From Albidovulum sp. (lineage in GTDB: Bacteria > Pseudomonadota > Alphaproteobacteria > Rhodobacterales > Rhodobacteraceae), in NCBI GenBank assembly GCA_028823855.1, contig JAPPFL010000017.1:1-41773 (forward strand): DNA of 41,773 bases, written 5' to 3'. This document shows positions 9,455-18,426 of this stretch, one piece after another. Each line of letters opens with the position of its first letter. The stretch's first letter is position 1. The notes beneath the pieces were generated by a model. The model was not told the origin of the DNA. It did no database searches and saw only the letters and a list, made by a program, of their open reading frames with translations. A program made the position numbers and the translations under genes.

Positions 9455-10186
9455 ATGCTTAAAGTTCGGGGCGTTGAAACCGGATACGGCAGACTGAAAA
9501 TCCTGCGAGGCGTCGATTTGGATGTGCCGGAAGGGAGCGCCGTCGCGCTGCTTGGCGGGAACGGCACCGGCAAGTCCACGCTGCTAAAGGCAATTTCAGG
9601 GCTACTTAGGGTCTGGTCGGGCGAAATCGAATTCGACGGCAAGCCGATCCACAACCGCAAGCCCAACGAAATCGTCAAGGCGGGACTGGTCCAAGTTACG
9701 CAGGGCAAGGATTCCTATCCCGGACTCACGGTGGAAGAGAACTTGAAGCTCGGGGCGCACAGCCGGAACGACCGCGACAAGATCAAGGCCGACCTTGAGC
9801 AGATTTACGAGTTTTTTCCGATACTCAGGGAACGGCGCAAGCAGATGGCGGGTCTCCTTTCGGGCGGACAGATTCAAATGCTCGTCATCGGCAGGGGAAT
9901 GATGGCCGCGCCGAAAATGATTATGCTGGACGAGCCCTCCGCGGCTCTCGCCCCTCTGGTGGTTCTGGACATTTTCCGGCAGATCAACAAAATTAGAGCG
10001 GAACTGGGAACGACGATTCTCGTCGTCGAACAGAATGTCCGCATGGCGCTTCTGCTGGCGGAATACGGATATGTCATTCACGACGGGCGTATCCACATAG
10101 AGGGGAAAGCATCCGACATGATTCACGATGAGAACGTCCGAAATGCCTACCTCGGCGGAACGGTCGTCGAAACGGCGAACGCCTGA
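9455..10186 (+). CDS. livF: Branched-chain amino acid ABC transporter ATP-binding protein (LivF type)
   Basis: A 243-residue ATPase of the high-affinity branched-chain amino acid (HAAT) class. Walker A GGNGTGKST at 34-42, signature LSGGQ at 135-139, Walker B MIMLDEP at 155-161, and VVEQNVRMALLLA near 190, a LivF hallmark. The usual GLAP after Walker B reads AALAP here, a conservative change. It opens the plus-strand operon. Its TGA overlaps the permease ATG by one base (TGATG). The ATG at 9455 follows AATGGAGCCTGC, a modest ribosome site. It works with the LivG-type ATPase encoded at the operon's other end. Confidence 0.93.
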   Translation: MLKVRGVETGYGRLKILRGVDLDVPEGSAVALLGGNGTGKSTLLKAISGLLRVWSGEIEFDGKPIHNRKPNEIVKAGLVQVTQGKDSYPGLTVEENLKLGAHSRNDRDKIKADLEQIYEFFPILRERRKQMAGLLSGGQIQMLVIGRGMMAAPKMIMLDEPSAALAPLVVLDIFRQINKIRAELGTTILVVEQNVRMALLLAEYGYVIHDGRIHIEGKASDMIHDENVRNAYLGGTVVETANA

Positions 10187-11070
10187 TGCTCGTCGACTTC
10201 CTCGTTGTCGGAGTCTCGATCGGCCTCGTATACGCCATCGTCGCGCTCGGGATTTCGCTGATTTACTCCGGGCTGGACATCGTGCATTTCGCGCACGGCG
10301 AATTCGTGATGTTCGGTGCTTTCTTCGGCCTGGTCCTCGTCAACGACAGCGGACTCAACTATCCGATTTCCATTTTTCTCGCGATGATCTTCGCCGGACT
10401 CATGGGAGTCGTAGTCGAGCGAGTCTTCTACCGGCGCCTTACTTCCAAGGGCGGCGGCTATACGGTCGCGGGCATGGGAATGATCATCTGCGGGTTCGGC
10501 ATGGCGATCATACTCCAGAATATCGCGTTTCTGATTTGGGGCGCGGAAGGCCATGCCATTAATGTCGATTTCGGAACCCCGATGAAGATCGGAACCGTCA
10601 ACCTTCCCAAATCCTATCTCTGGATTCTCTGCGTTTCCGTGGGCCTGATGGCCATTCTGCACCTGTTTCTCAAGAACACGAAGGCCGGGTTGGCAATTAG
10701 GGCCGTTGCGGCGAACAAGGACATCGCGTATTTGATGGGCATAAACGTGCCGCTGATGATTTCGCTGATTTTTGGACTAGCGTGCGGCCTTGCGGCGGTC
10801 GGCGGCGTGCTGATCGGACCTATCAACTACGTTCAGGTGGAGATGGGCTATCTCATCCTCATAAAAGGGTTCGCCGCGGCAGTCGTCGGCGGTTTCGGAT
10901 CTTTGCCGGGGGCAATTCTGGGCGGGCTCATGGTCGGCATATTTGAAACGCTTGGGGCGGGCTACATATCCGGAAGCCACAAGGACATCTACGCGTTTCT
11001 CCTACTGATCGCGGTGCTGGTCATCATGCCTACGGGTCTTTTCGGCCAGCTGGCCAAATCAAAGGCCTAG
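10186..11070 (+). CDS. livH: Branched-chain amino acid ABC transporter permease (LivH type)
   Basis: A 294-residue protein with about eight hydrophobic helices. Motifs typical of LivH: GLVYAIVALGISLIYSGLD at the N-terminus, HFAHGEFVMFGAF, LAIRAVAANKDIAYLMGI in the ATPase-contact loop, and KGFAAAVVGGFGSLPGAILG near the C-terminus. It starts one base inside the livF stop, so translation is coupled. It forms the membrane channel with the LivM-type permease downstream. The binding-protein gene follows after 32 bases with a strong ribosome site. Confidence 0.93.
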   Translation: MLVDFLVVGVSIGLVYAIVALGISLIYSGLDIVHFAHGEFVMFGAFFGLVLVNDSGLNYPISIFLAMIFAGLMGVVVERVFYRRLTSKGGGYTVAGMGMIICGFGMAIILQNIAFLIWGAEGHAINVDFGTPMKIGTVNLPKSYLWILCVSVGLMAILHLFLKNTKAGLAIRAVAANKDIAYLMGINVPLMISLIFGLACGLAAVGGVLIGPINYVQVEMGYLILIKGFAAAVVGGFGSLPGAILGGLMVGIFETLGAGYISGSHKDIYAFLLLIAVLVIMPTGLFGQLAKSKA

Positions 11071-11102
11071 CAAATTTTTTCTTCAATAAAGGAGGTTGCA
11101 AA

Positions 11103-12293
11103 ATGAAGAAAACACTAACCTGCCTCGTCGTCGCGGGTCTCCTGGCGTCGGGGTCCTCGTGGGCGGGAGAAATCCGCATCGGAGCGACGATGCGAATGAT
11201 TTCGGAAAACGGCCAGAAATACGGTCAGATGATGCAGGACGAATTCGATGCCATCAATGCCCGTGGCGGCATTAACGGCAACACGGTCGAACTGATCCTG
11301 CTCAACGACGAATGCAAGTCCGACAAGGGCGTCGCGAACGCCAACAAGTTCGCCTATCAGGACAATGTGCATTTGATCATCGGATCGACCTGCTCGTCGG
11401 TTTCTCTTCCGATCGTCGACGTAACGGCGCAGGCGGAAGTTCCGCAGATTATTCCGCATTCGACCAACGACCAAATTACGAAAAAGGACTCGGCCTGGGT
11501 ATTTCGCGTGCCGATTTCCGCTCGATACTACAAGGGCGTCGTCGCCAAGTACTTGCATGACAAGGTAGGCGACCAAGTTGCGTACGTCTACGCCTCGGAT
11601 GCCGCGGCGATGTCGGAAACGCAAGGCATTATTCAGCAGATGCGCGACGTATACGGCGTCGAGCCGGTTTATGAAGCTCAAACGCAGGAGAAGGAAATCG
11701 ACTTTCGCTCGCACCTGCTGAAGATCAAGGACCTCGAACCGGACGCGATTTATTTCGGCGGCCTGCAGGAACCGATCGCCCGCTTCCTGGTGCAATCCTA
11801 CGAAGTAGGCATTCCGGCATCCGTCGTCCGCGCGGCCAGCTCGGCGGCCTCAAACGCTCCCGTTCCGAAACTGGCCGGCGACGCGGTCCAGGGCGTTTTC
11901 TTCTCGGCGGCATATTCGGACAGCGACACGCGGCCCATCGCGCAGCTTTTCAACTCGTACGTTCGCAACCGCTACGGCATCGGCGGGGTCGACCACGACT
12001 TTAGCCAAGCCTACGACCTCATCAGGATCGTGGAAATCGCTCTCGGCAACGCGGACCTGTCGCTTGAAGACGACGATCTTGCGGCCGACCGCACCGCGAT
12101 CAGAGACGCGATCGCCAATGTTCAGGGCTATGAAGGACTGGCTTCCGGACCGATAAGCTTCTGCGCCGATTCAACGCCGCAGTGCCGCGACGGAAACCGC
12201 ACTCCGGTACTAATCCAGTACATCGAAGGCGGAGAGGATTTCAAAGTCGGAATCCTCGACCGCGTAACGATGCCGATAGAATTCGGCTTGTAA
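11103..12293 (+). CDS. Branched-chain amino acid/amide ABC substrate-binding protein
   Basis: A 396-residue periplasmic binding protein of the LivK/AmiC fold. A Sec signal peptide (MKKTLTCLVVAGLLASGSS, cleavage after WAG) precedes the mature EIRIGATMRMISENGQKYG. Typical motifs: DEFDAINARGGINGN, IIGSTCSSVSLPIVDVTAQ for ligand contact, and HSTNDQITKKDSAWVFR. Four or more Cys in the mature part could form disulfides. AAAGGAGG lies eight bases upstream of the ATG, the best ribosome site in the window, consistent with high expression. It sits inside the operon between the LivH and LivM genes and is followed at once by a hairpin. The ligand may be a branched-chain amino acid, amide or urea-like compound; sequence alone cannot decide. 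Confidence 0.93.
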   Translation: MKKTLTCLVVAGLLASGSSWAGEIRIGATMRMISENGQKYGQMMQDEFDAINARGGINGNTVELILLNDECKSDKGVANANKFAYQDNVHLIIGSTCSSVSLPIVDVTAQAEVPQIIPHSTNDQITKKDSAWVFRVPISARYYKGVVAKYLHDKVGDQVAYVYASDAAAMSETQGIIQQMRDVYGVEPVYEAQTQEKEIDFRSHLLKIKDLEPDAIYFGGLQEPIARFLVQSYEVGIPASVVRAASSAASNAPVPKLAGDAVQGVFFSAAYSDSDTRPIAQLFNSYVRNRYGIGGVDHDFSQAYDLIRIVEIALGNADLSLEDDDLAADRTAIRDAIANVQGYEGLASGPISFCADSTPQCRDGNRTPVLIQYIEGGEDFKVGILDRVTMPIEFGL

Positions 12294-12301
12294 TCGACTT
12301 A

Positions 12302-12335
12302 CGCCGGCGGGCGGATTCACGTCCGCCCGTCGGCG
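12302..12335 (+). promoter_or_regulatory. Intercistronic hairpin after the liv binding-protein gene
   Basis: Fourteen-base arms CGCCGGCGGGCGGA and TCCGCCCGTCGGCG with one G-T pair and a six-base loop TTCACG, starting nine bases after the binding-protein stop. No run of T follows. It most likely shields the upstream mRNA from 3' exonucleases or acts as a leaky terminator, lowering expression of the downstream permease and ATPase genes. Confidence 0.7.
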
Positions 12336-12369
12336 CGTCTCAAGGCAAGCCGCATAATCGATCATTTCC

Positions 12370-13425
12370 ATGCAGAATTTCATTAGCGGAATCGCGGGCT
12401 TCTTCACGCGCCTGAAGTCGATCCATCCGCTTCTGCCCTGGGGAATTGCGCTTGTCGTGCTTCTCCCCCTGCCCCAGTTCACTGTCAACAACTACCAGGT
12501 GTATTTGATTAATTTCATTTGCATCATGATCATCCTCGCGACGGGGCTCAACATCGTCAAGGGGTTTGCCGGGCAGGTTACCGTAGGCCACGTCGCTCTC
12601 TACGCGATCGGCGCCTACACGTCGGCCGTGCTCTCGACGAAGTTCGGCATGCCCTTCTATGTCAATCTTCCCGTTTCGATATTGGCGGCGATGATCGCGG
12701 GCGTACTCGTAGGCATTCCCTCGTTCCGTCTCGAGGGCGCGTATCTCGCGCTGGCGACGCTAGCGTTCGCGCAGGCCGTCGAAGTGTATATCAGAGTTAC
12801 GAACTACCTCGGAGCCGCCTCCGGCATCGGAGGAATCAAGGCCCCGGAATTCTTCGGCTACAGCCTTCGAAAATACGACGACTACTTCTATCTCGTTATG
12901 CCGATCATGCTGGCGGCCGTCTACGCCTCTTTCGCCATATTGCGCTCGGCAACCGGACGGGCCTTCATGGCGGTTCGCGAAGATCCTATTTCGGCGGCGT
13001 CTATGGGCATAAATGTCCGACGCTACAAGCTGATCGCCTTCGTCATGAGCGCGTTTTACGCGGGCCTGGCCGGATCGCTATATGCGCACATGCTTCCCGG
13101 CTACGTCCATCCCAACAACTTTACCGTCATTGAAATGGTTACCGTGCTGCTGATGGTCGTTCTCGGCGGCATCGGCAACATCTGGGGCGGCGTGATCGGC
13201 GCGATAATCGTAACGATCGTGGCCGACATCACGCGCGAATACTATTTCTACCAGCTCCTTCTTTTCGGCGCGGTAATCGTCGGCACTGTGCTGTTCATGC
13301 CCAAAGGCATCGGCGGCATCATTGACCGCTATTTTGTGAATCGAAGGTTCATAGCCGCTCGGGAGGAAACGGCCGAAGTCAAGCGAGGCATCGTCGGCGG
13401 ATCGCCCGACGAGAGTTCCGGATAA
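12370..13425 (+). CDS. livM: Branched-chain amino acid ABC transporter permease (LivM type)
   Basis: A 351-residue polytopic membrane protein. LivM marks: [20 protein letters not shown] near residues 55-75, [20 protein letters not shown], the [20 protein letters not shown] coupling loop, [19 protein letters not shown], and [20 protein letters not shown] close to the C-terminus. It pairs with the LivH-type permease. It begins 34 bases after the hairpin, and the ATPase gene follows five bases after its stop. The last 25 residues are hydrophilic and cytosolic. Confidence 0.93.
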   Translation: MQNFISGIAGFFTRLKSIHPLLPWGIALVVLLPLPQFTVNNYQVYLINFICIMIILATGLNIVKGFAGQVTVGHVALYAIGAYTSAVLSTKFGMPFYVNLPVSILAAMIAGVLVGIPSFRLEGAYLALATLAFAQAVEVYIRVTNYLGAASGIGGIKAPEFFGYSLRKYDDYFYLVMPIMLAAVYASFAILRSATGRAFMAVREDPISAASMGINVRRYKLIAFVMSAFYAGLAGSLYAHMLPGYVHPNNFTVIEMVTVLLMVVLGGIGNIWGGVIGAIIVTIVADITREYYFYQLLLFGAVIVGTVLFMPKGIGGIIDRYFVNRRFIAAREETAEVKRGIVGGSPDESSG

Positions 13426-13430
13426 GCTCG

Positions 13431-14222
13431 ATGCTGGAAGTCAAGGGTCTCAACAAGAGTTTCGGCGGCCTGCACGCGATCCGCGACGTGGATTTCTCGC
13501 TGCCCGAAGGTGAAATCCGCGGGCTGATCGGGCCGAACGGCTCGGGAAAAAGCACTTTTTTCAATTTGCTGTCGGGAGTCTATCCCGTCGATTCCGGCAC
13601 GGTTGAGGTCAACGGGAAGGATCTGACGAACGCCGAGCCTCACGAAGTGGCGGGAGCGGGCATCGCGCGCACATTCCAGCTGCTTAGAATGTTCACCGAG
13701 ATGACGGTCCTGGAAAACGTCATGATCGGCTACCACAATCACGTTCAGTACGGCCCGCTGGCGGGAGTCTTCGGCTTCGGGCGCGTCGGCCGGGAGGAAA
13801 AAATCATCCGCCGGGAAATGATGGAAGTGCTCGCCTTTATCGGCCTGGAGGATTTCGCCGACATTCCCGCCTCGGAACTGTCGATAGGCCAAAGAAGGCT
13901 TCTGGCACTGGGCCGCGCCATGGCCATGAAGCCGAGGCTCCTGCTTCTGGACGAGCCGGCGGCCGGACTGTCTCCGGTCAACGTCGACCACATCATGGCC
14001 ATAATTGTTCGCATGAAGGAGAAGTTCGGGCTGACGGTCGTGATCGTCGAGCATATCCTCAAGGTTGTCATGGAGACGTGCGACCGGGTTTCGGTTCTGG
14101 ACCACGGAGTAAAGATCGCCGAAGGGTTGCCGCAGGAGGTCCGCGACGACGAGGCCGTCGTCGAAGCCTACCTAGGCCGCGAAATGGACGACGAGGAAGT
14201 CAAGCGAGCCATCCATGCCTAG
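13431..14222 (+). CDS. livG: Branched-chain amino acid ABC transporter ATP-binding protein (LivG type)
   Basis: A 263-residue ATPase. The start [17 protein letters not shown] is typical of LivG. Walker [10 protein letters not shown] at 34-42, the [20 protein letters not shown] segment, signature LSIGQ (Ile for the first Gly, common in LivG), Walker [14 protein letters not shown], and [20 protein letters not shown]. It ends the five-gene liv operon. The order F-H-binding protein-M-G differs from the E. coli order, but the content is complete. No clear terminator follows; only a weak inverted repeat is seen after the stop. Confidence 0.93.
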   Translation: MLEVKGLNKSFGGLHAIRDVDFSLPEGEIRGLIGPNGSGKSTFFNLLSGVYPVDSGTVEVNGKDLTNAEPHEVAGAGIARTFQLLRMFTEMTVLENVMIGYHNHVQYGPLAGVFGFGRVGREEKIIRREMMEVLAFIGLEDFADIPASELSIGQRRLLALGRAMAMKPRLLLLDEPAAGLSPVNVDHIMAIIVRMKEKFGLTVVIVEHILKVVMETCDRVSVLDHGVKIAEGLPQEVRDDEAVVEAYLGREMDDEEVKRAIHA

Positions 14223-14539
14223 CTATCGCGCCGAGAGTATTCCCCGATAAGCTAGAATCGAACTAGCGGTGAATCGTTCGCAGGTCGGCAGCAGATTCGA
14301 CAAGAGCGCGCGGGAGGGCATTGCAGCAAGGCAACGAGGGCAACCCCCTTGGAAACTGCGTGGACCTGAGCATCGAATTCTCGAATGTTAGCGATGGCAA
14401 TCCCGGCCGTCGGCAATCGGGAACTGCCGGAATTTCAAAGACTTGCAGAGTTCGTTTGCGCAATTGGCCTAAATGCAAACGTGGAGCTAAACCCATCGCG
14501 CATCTGCCGGCGAGGAAGCCGGGCGGCGCCTTCGCCTAG
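14223..14539. other. Gap before the IS66 remnant, no gene
   Basis: About 320 bases with short frames only. This is where upstream parts of the IS66 transposase would be expected, but I could not align it to them, so the element seems truncated on this side. Confidence 0.4.
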
Positions 14540-14984
14540 ATGCTCGCCGACCTGCTCGTCGCTCGCGAGCAACTCGTCGATTCCGCGTCGTCTGTGCGCC
14601 AGTGCCTGAGCGAGACGGGCAGCCCGGACGCGCGGGCGGAGCTGGAGGCGTGGCTGTCCGACTCCGAGGTCCCGGTCGACACGAATCATTTGGAGCGCGG
14701 CCTGCGGGTTCTGCCGCTCGGACGGAGGAATTGGCTGTCCTGCTGGACGGAGGTCGGCGCGGAGACGGTCGGGATCGTCCAGAGCCCGGACGCGACCCGG
14801 CTGCAGGGCGTCGACCCGCGCGCCTACCTTGAGGACGTGCTCCAGCGGGTCTCGGTCCACCCGTCGTCGCGTCGAAGAGCCCGCGCCGAAGCTGCGGAAG
14901 GACCAGTTCGCCGGCGATCCGATGAAGTCGGACCTCGGAACAGGAGTCGAATGCCGCGCCTCCGATCTGCCGGGCGCAGGCTGA
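14540..14984 (+). pseudogene. IS66-family transposase remnant, C-terminal part
   Basis: The C-terminal third of an IS66 (DDE-type) transposase. Recognisable in order: WLSDSEVPVDTNHLERGLR, LPLGRRNWLSCWTEVGAE with the conserved Glu region, QGVDPRAYLEDVLQRVSVHP, then after a frameshift near 14870 EEPAPKLRKDQFAGDPMKSD. Intact relatives are about 500 residues long and mobilise IS66 elements by cut-and-paste. Here the N-terminal DNA-binding and catalytic parts are absent and the frame is broken, so it is inactive. No terminal inverted repeats or target duplication were found. It marks the left side of an accessory region. Confidence 0.85.
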
Positions 14985-15028
14985 ATCCAGGAAAATCCGA
15001 ACAAGACGCTACGTCCCAGTTTAGCCGC

Positions 15029-15196
15029 TTACATCGCATCGCATTTCTCGGTCGCGAGAAACAAAGTGTAGCCGAATACCTGCTCGATCAGCGCCACCAA
15101 GGACGGTCCAGCAGCCCCGGAAACCCCGCCTGAGGGTTGCGTGCAAGTGCCAAAATGTGACCGCATCTACGAACACGAGAACGGCTGATCGTGCAA
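15029..15196 (-). pseudogene. Decayed relative of the small gene at 16984-17139
   Basis: On the minus strand, with two compensating frame changes and one stop, this reads LLHDQP, then CGHILALARNPQ, then SLVALIEQVFGYTLFLATE before a TAA at 15029. It aligns along its length with the intact 51-codon gene at 16984-17139 (MLHDM, CETILAHARN, SLAPLIERMFRYTWYVATE). The DNA also matches, for example TCGGTCGCGA and AAGTGTAGC are shared. Function unknown. The two copies lie on either side of the lipase gene in the same orientation. Confidence 0.6.
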
Positions 15197-15605
15197 CAGC
15201 GCCTTATTCCCGACTTCCTCCCATCCCAAATTCGAATAGCGGATAGTCGTTCTCCGTCGCGCGTCCCACGGCCTGTCGGCTCCGGCTTCTCCTTCTGAAA
15301 CATGGTTCCCTCTGTCTTCGCGAATGCGTCCATTCCGACATGTGCCCTGGCGCTCCCCGTTGCGGTGCTCTGCGACGACAACGCCAGTACGGAGAACATC
15401 ACATTTTTTGCCTTGGCGCTGCTACGGATCGAGAATCTCGAGCCGAGGACTTTATCCCCGATCACGGATGTCAACTAACATCCCAAGACTCTCACAGGCC
15501 AAACCAAACCCCGATCTGGCGTTCAGACACCACTTTACCTTCGCCAAATCGTCACGCTAAGGTCGCTGGGTCCGATTCGCCTAGTTTGCGGAGAGTGCGC
15601 ACCAA
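15197..15605. other. Upstream region of the lipase gene, no gene
   Basis: About 400 bases. Minus-strand frames continue from the decayed small gene without recognisable motifs. The 100 bases before the lipase start should hold its promoter and ribosome site. Just before the ATG the sequence reads GGAGAGTGCGCACCAA, giving GGAG about 11 bases upstream. No structured RNA recognised. Confidence 0.4.
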
Positions 15606-16733
15606 ATGAGATTCTGGATCTTCGGAGCGGCGTTGTCTATGGCGGTGATCCACTCGGCAGCCGCAACGGCAGCAGAATGCGGGGACTTTCGCGGGCATGA
15701 CAAATACCCGCTGCGCACATTGTACTACTATGCCCTGCTTGCGGAAGCTGCTGATTCGGGAGCACTGCCCCGTTGGGCGTGCGTGCCTTCAATAGGAGAC
15801 GTACGCGGCGCTCCGGTGATCTACAAGCGCGGAGAAACGAACCGCGACTGGAACGACTTTGCAGACCAACCACTTCCATCATGCGACGTTGAGTCTCCGC
15901 CGTGTATCCGTCGCCTTGCTACTGGCGAACTTCAAGAAGGCAAGTACCAGTGGTACGACATTGTTGCCGAGTTTCGGAACACAGGTCGCCATATCGGTGT
16001 GTACGAATCGCGAAATGGCGGGCCGGCCTATGTCGTGTGCGACAGCAGGGCTCTGGACGTTATGCTGTTCATGGAACTGTCCGAATTCCGCGTTCCCGTC
16101 GATGACACCGATCTCCGACCATGGATCGTTAGACCCATCATGTGGGTGGCCGATAACTCCCTCATTGATGAGGCCATCGAAACAGTGACGCTTCGAAAGG
16201 ATAACAATTTGTCGGACAGATCCTTTCCGGAACAGGTGACGGCGATCAGGGGCACGAGGCCTGATCGTTTGTCGCAATGGAGCGCAACCGTAAGGCAGCT
16301 TCTCGGCGATTCCTGTATTTTTAGGCTCATGGCCCGAGTTTCTGGGCATTTTGCGTATGAGAGTGCTTGGAACTATACGGTGACCGGGCATTCTCTCGGC
16401 GGCGCGGTAGCGCAGTACATTGCTCAGCAAAATGCAACATATGGCAACAGCTCAAATTTCCGAGCTTTCGCCTTTAATGCTATCGGGATCAACGTTCAGG
16501 TGGACCCGAAGATCCTGCAAAGCTTCTATATTGAAGGCGATCCCGTTCCAGCGACCGGCGAAATCATTGGCAATGTCCAAGCTGGACTATCAATGCACTA
16601 TAGCCCGCAGGACACGGACGAATGGAGGATCAGGACACCATTTGATAGGCTAAAGCGTCACATGCTCAGCAGCGTTCAACAAGCACTATGCGACTGCATG
16701 AATGGAGAGGGTACCCTGAACGTCACTCCATAA
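15606..16733 (+). CDS. Secreted lipase/esterase, class 3 alpha/beta-hydrolase
   Basis: A 375-residue protein with a Sec signal peptide (MRFWIFGAALSMAVIHSAAA, cleavage near ATAAEC). The lipase class 3 nucleophile elbow GHSLGG lies at 261-266 with Ser263. Asp312 in GDPVPATG and His331 in SMHYSP fit the order and spacing of the catalytic Asp and His. The AIRGT strand upstream (213-217) is the usual oxyanion strand. Eight or more Cys in the mature part suggest disulfides and a periplasmic or secreted enzyme. The N-terminal 200 residues, with HDKYPLRTLYYYALLAEAAD, are not recognised. Probably hydrolyses ester bonds of lipids; substrate unknown. Its codon use is less GC-biased than that of the transporter operons and it is flanked by mobile-element debris, so it may have been acquired by transfer. 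A short GGTGA/TCACC hairpin follows the stop. Confidence 0.82.
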   Translation: MRFWIFGAALSMAVIHSAAATAAECGDFRGHDKYPLRTLYYYALLAEAADSGALPRWACVPSIGDVRGAPVIYKRGETNRDWNDFADQPLPSCDVESPPCIRRLATGELQEGKYQWYDIVAEFRNTGRHIGVYESRNGGPAYVVCDSRALDVMLFMELSEFRVPVDDTDLRPWIVRPIMWVADNSLIDEAIETVTLRKDNNLSDRSFPEQVTAIRGTRPDRLSQWSATVRQLLGDSCIFRLMARVSGHFAYESAWNYTVTGHSLGGAVAQYIAQQNATYGNSSNFRAFAFNAIGINVQVDPKILQSFYIEGDPVPATGEIIGNVQAGLSMHYSPQDTDEWRIRTPFDRLKRHMLSSVQQALCDCMNGEGTLNVTP

Positions 16734-16983
16734 GAGAGAGAGGTGATGGTCACCATTTTACTTTGCAAACTGATTGTCTCCCCAGCGGAATGCTAAAGTT
16801 CCAGGCGGCACCGACTGGGCAGGGGGGCACCCCGCGTCCTGCTAAACGTTGGTCAAGCTCGGCCGGATGCTCCTCCGCGCAGTTGTCGTGCAGCGCGGGG
16901 GCCCCGGACAAGCGCGTCGAGCACATCTTCACGCCTCTTTCGGACCATTGCATCCCATCGTTCATTCCATTGCATCCCATCGT

Positions 16984-17139
16984 TCATTCGGTCGCGACGT
17001 ACCAAGTGTAGCGGAACATCCGCTCAATCAGTGGCGCAAGCGACAGTGAAAGCTCGTCCGATACCGTGCTCTCGAGGTTCCGCGCGTGCGCCAGAATAGT
17101 CTCACAGATGAGCTCCGTTGGCGCCATGTCGTGCAGCAT
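16984..17139 (-). CDS. Small 51-residue protein, unknown function
   Basis: A short gene with an AGGAG ribosome site eight bases before its ATG at 17139 and a TGA at 16984. The product is mostly helical: ELICETILAHARNLES, then LSLAPLIERMFRYTW. It is acidic at the front and has a hydrophobic, aromatic C-terminus. A decayed relative lies at 15029-15196. Two related copies plus a good ribosome site argue that this is a genuine gene family, perhaps linked to the mobile elements here. No family recognised and no function proposed. Confidence 0.5.
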   Translation of the reverse strand: MLHDMAPTELICETILAHARNLESTVSDELSLSLAPLIERMFRYTWYVATE

Positions 17140-17449
17140 CGCAGCGCTCCTGACCTAATCCTATTCGGAGTCCAAGGATCGGATCGTACCTTTCCTTCGC
17201 GCATCCGCCGACCGGTCCGCTGCCGTTTTGCCTCCCGGTGCATCGAATTTCGTGTCGTCGCCCATTCCTCTGCCTCCATCAGGCACCCAGTCCGGGAGTG
17301 ACAGCCGCCCCGTTCGCCGCCACTCCGAAGGCTTTATGGCGCTGGCAGGTGCTGCGGAGCGCCCGTGGCGTCGTACTTTCGCCCAACCCGTAGACCGCGA
17401 AGCCGCCCTCCCGAAGCCGCTTACGGCCGGCCGGCCCCTCCAATGGCCG

Positions 17450-17610
17450 AAAGGCCCGGGCAAGAGCAAGCTCGAACTCTAACGCCCGGAAATCGAAGCC
17501 CTGCTTGCAAACGGGTCAACGCAGAAGTTCATCGCGAAACGCTACTGCACTGCGCCCCCAACCTCTCGAACTGGCTCGGGAAGAACGGATTAGGGAAGCC
17601 CCGGCCGTGA
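17450..17610 (+). pseudogene. Helix-turn-helix protein remnant
   Basis: The reading KSKLEL, stop, RPEIEALLANGSTQKFIAKRY, then after a frame change NLSNWLGKNGLGKPRP resembles small helix-turn-helix proteins found beside recombinases, in which a stretch like EIEALLANGSTQKFIAKRY forms the first helices of a transposase-like HTH. The internal TAA near 17480 and the frameshift near 17550 make it non-functional. It lies near a resolvase remnant (18427), in keeping with a former mobile element. Confidence 0.55.
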
Positions 17611-17865
17611 ACTCCCGTCGGGATCGACTCCTCGGGGGCGGAATCGCGCGCCGGGGATCGTTCGGCCGGCTGTCCCCGCAGGATGGCACTCTCGCGCGTC
17701 GTTCACGGGCGATTGCCCGCGCATTTCGAGCTGAAGGGGCTGAAAACAACCTCTACGGTTCCGAATCCAAGACCGGTTATTCAGACGCTCCCCTCGCGGG
17801 GCCTTTTGCGCCTATGTTGGGTCAGGGTCATCGATATCGCCTTCAAGTCGGCGAAATGCGCACTA

Positions 17866-18096
17866 TCAGCGGTGCGCAAGAAACTCCTGCACGGTCAGCC
17901 CGATGTCCCGCGGGATCTGGCGGAGCAGGATTGGCGACAGGTCGCGGCCACTATGCACCGGCACCGTGGGTGCGCGACCATCCTCATGGCGGAACTGCTT
18001 GTGCGAGCCTCGTTGCCGGGCTTCCCTGAAACCGAGAGCGGCGAGAATGGCGATGACTTCGCGCGGCTTGAGAACGGGGCCGGCGGGCGCTGGCTC
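17866..18096 (-). pseudogene. hicA: HicA-type mRNA interferase reading frame without a start codon
   Basis: Directly after the hicB stop and in the same frame, 76 codons encode a full HicA toxin: VLKPREVIAILAALGFREA, the catalytic His in RQRGSHKQFRH, the PTVPVHSGRDLSPILLRQI strands and DIGLTVQEFL, ending in TGA at 17866. HicA is a small double-stranded-RNA-binding-fold ribonuclease that cleaves mRNA and is neutralised by HicB. No ATG, GTG or TTG occurs between the hicB stop and the conserved N-terminus; the first in-frame GTG lies past the active site. Either the toxin start was lost by mutation, or a rare start or read-through of the hicB TGA is used. The coding part is otherwise intact. Confidence 0.8.
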
Positions 18097-18306
18097 TCAA
18101 GCCTCGACAACGATTTGCTTGCCGACAAACTCGGCCTCCGCCGCAGGAGCACCGTCGTCCAGAAGCATTGAGACAACTTCTTTGAGATTGCCATTGAGCT
18201 CGTCGAGCGTCTCGCCGTGGCTGTGCGCTCCGGGAAAGCCCGAAACATGGCCGAAATACAGACCGGTGTCCCGGCAGCGCTCGATTACGGCGGTGCAGGT
18301 GTGCAT
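18097..18306 (-). CDS. hicB: HicB-family antitoxin
   Basis: A 69-residue protein of the HicB fold: TAVIERCRDTGLYFGHVSG, FPGAHSHGETLDEL and NLKEVVSMLLDDG match the partial RNase-H-like antitoxin domain. I start at the ATG at 18306, with GAGG upstream, because the family begins at this Met; a start at 18342 would add 12 unusual residues. It normally binds HicA to block RNA cleavage. No long C-terminal DNA-binding domain is present, so it is the short form. The order is hicB then hicA, the reverse of the common arrangement. The partner lacks a start codon, so the antitoxin may now be an orphan. Confidence 0.82.
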   Translation of the reverse strand: MHTCTAVIERCRDTGLYFGHVSGFPGAHSHGETLDELNGNLKEVVSMLLDDGAPAAEAEFVGKQIVVEA

Positions 18307-18426
18307 CGTCGACCTCGCCTCGTATTCATGATCTGGCACCATTCTAGCTGCATGCTCAGAGAGGTCGATGTGCCAAGGCGCCTTTTACCGGATCGTACCC
18401 TAAACGGTCGATTGAAAGACAAGAGC

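Noticed and set aside
16741-16765. Hairpin GGTGA-TGG-TCACC followed by ATTTT after the lipase gene
   Set aside because: A five-pair stem with a broken T-run is too weak to call a terminator.
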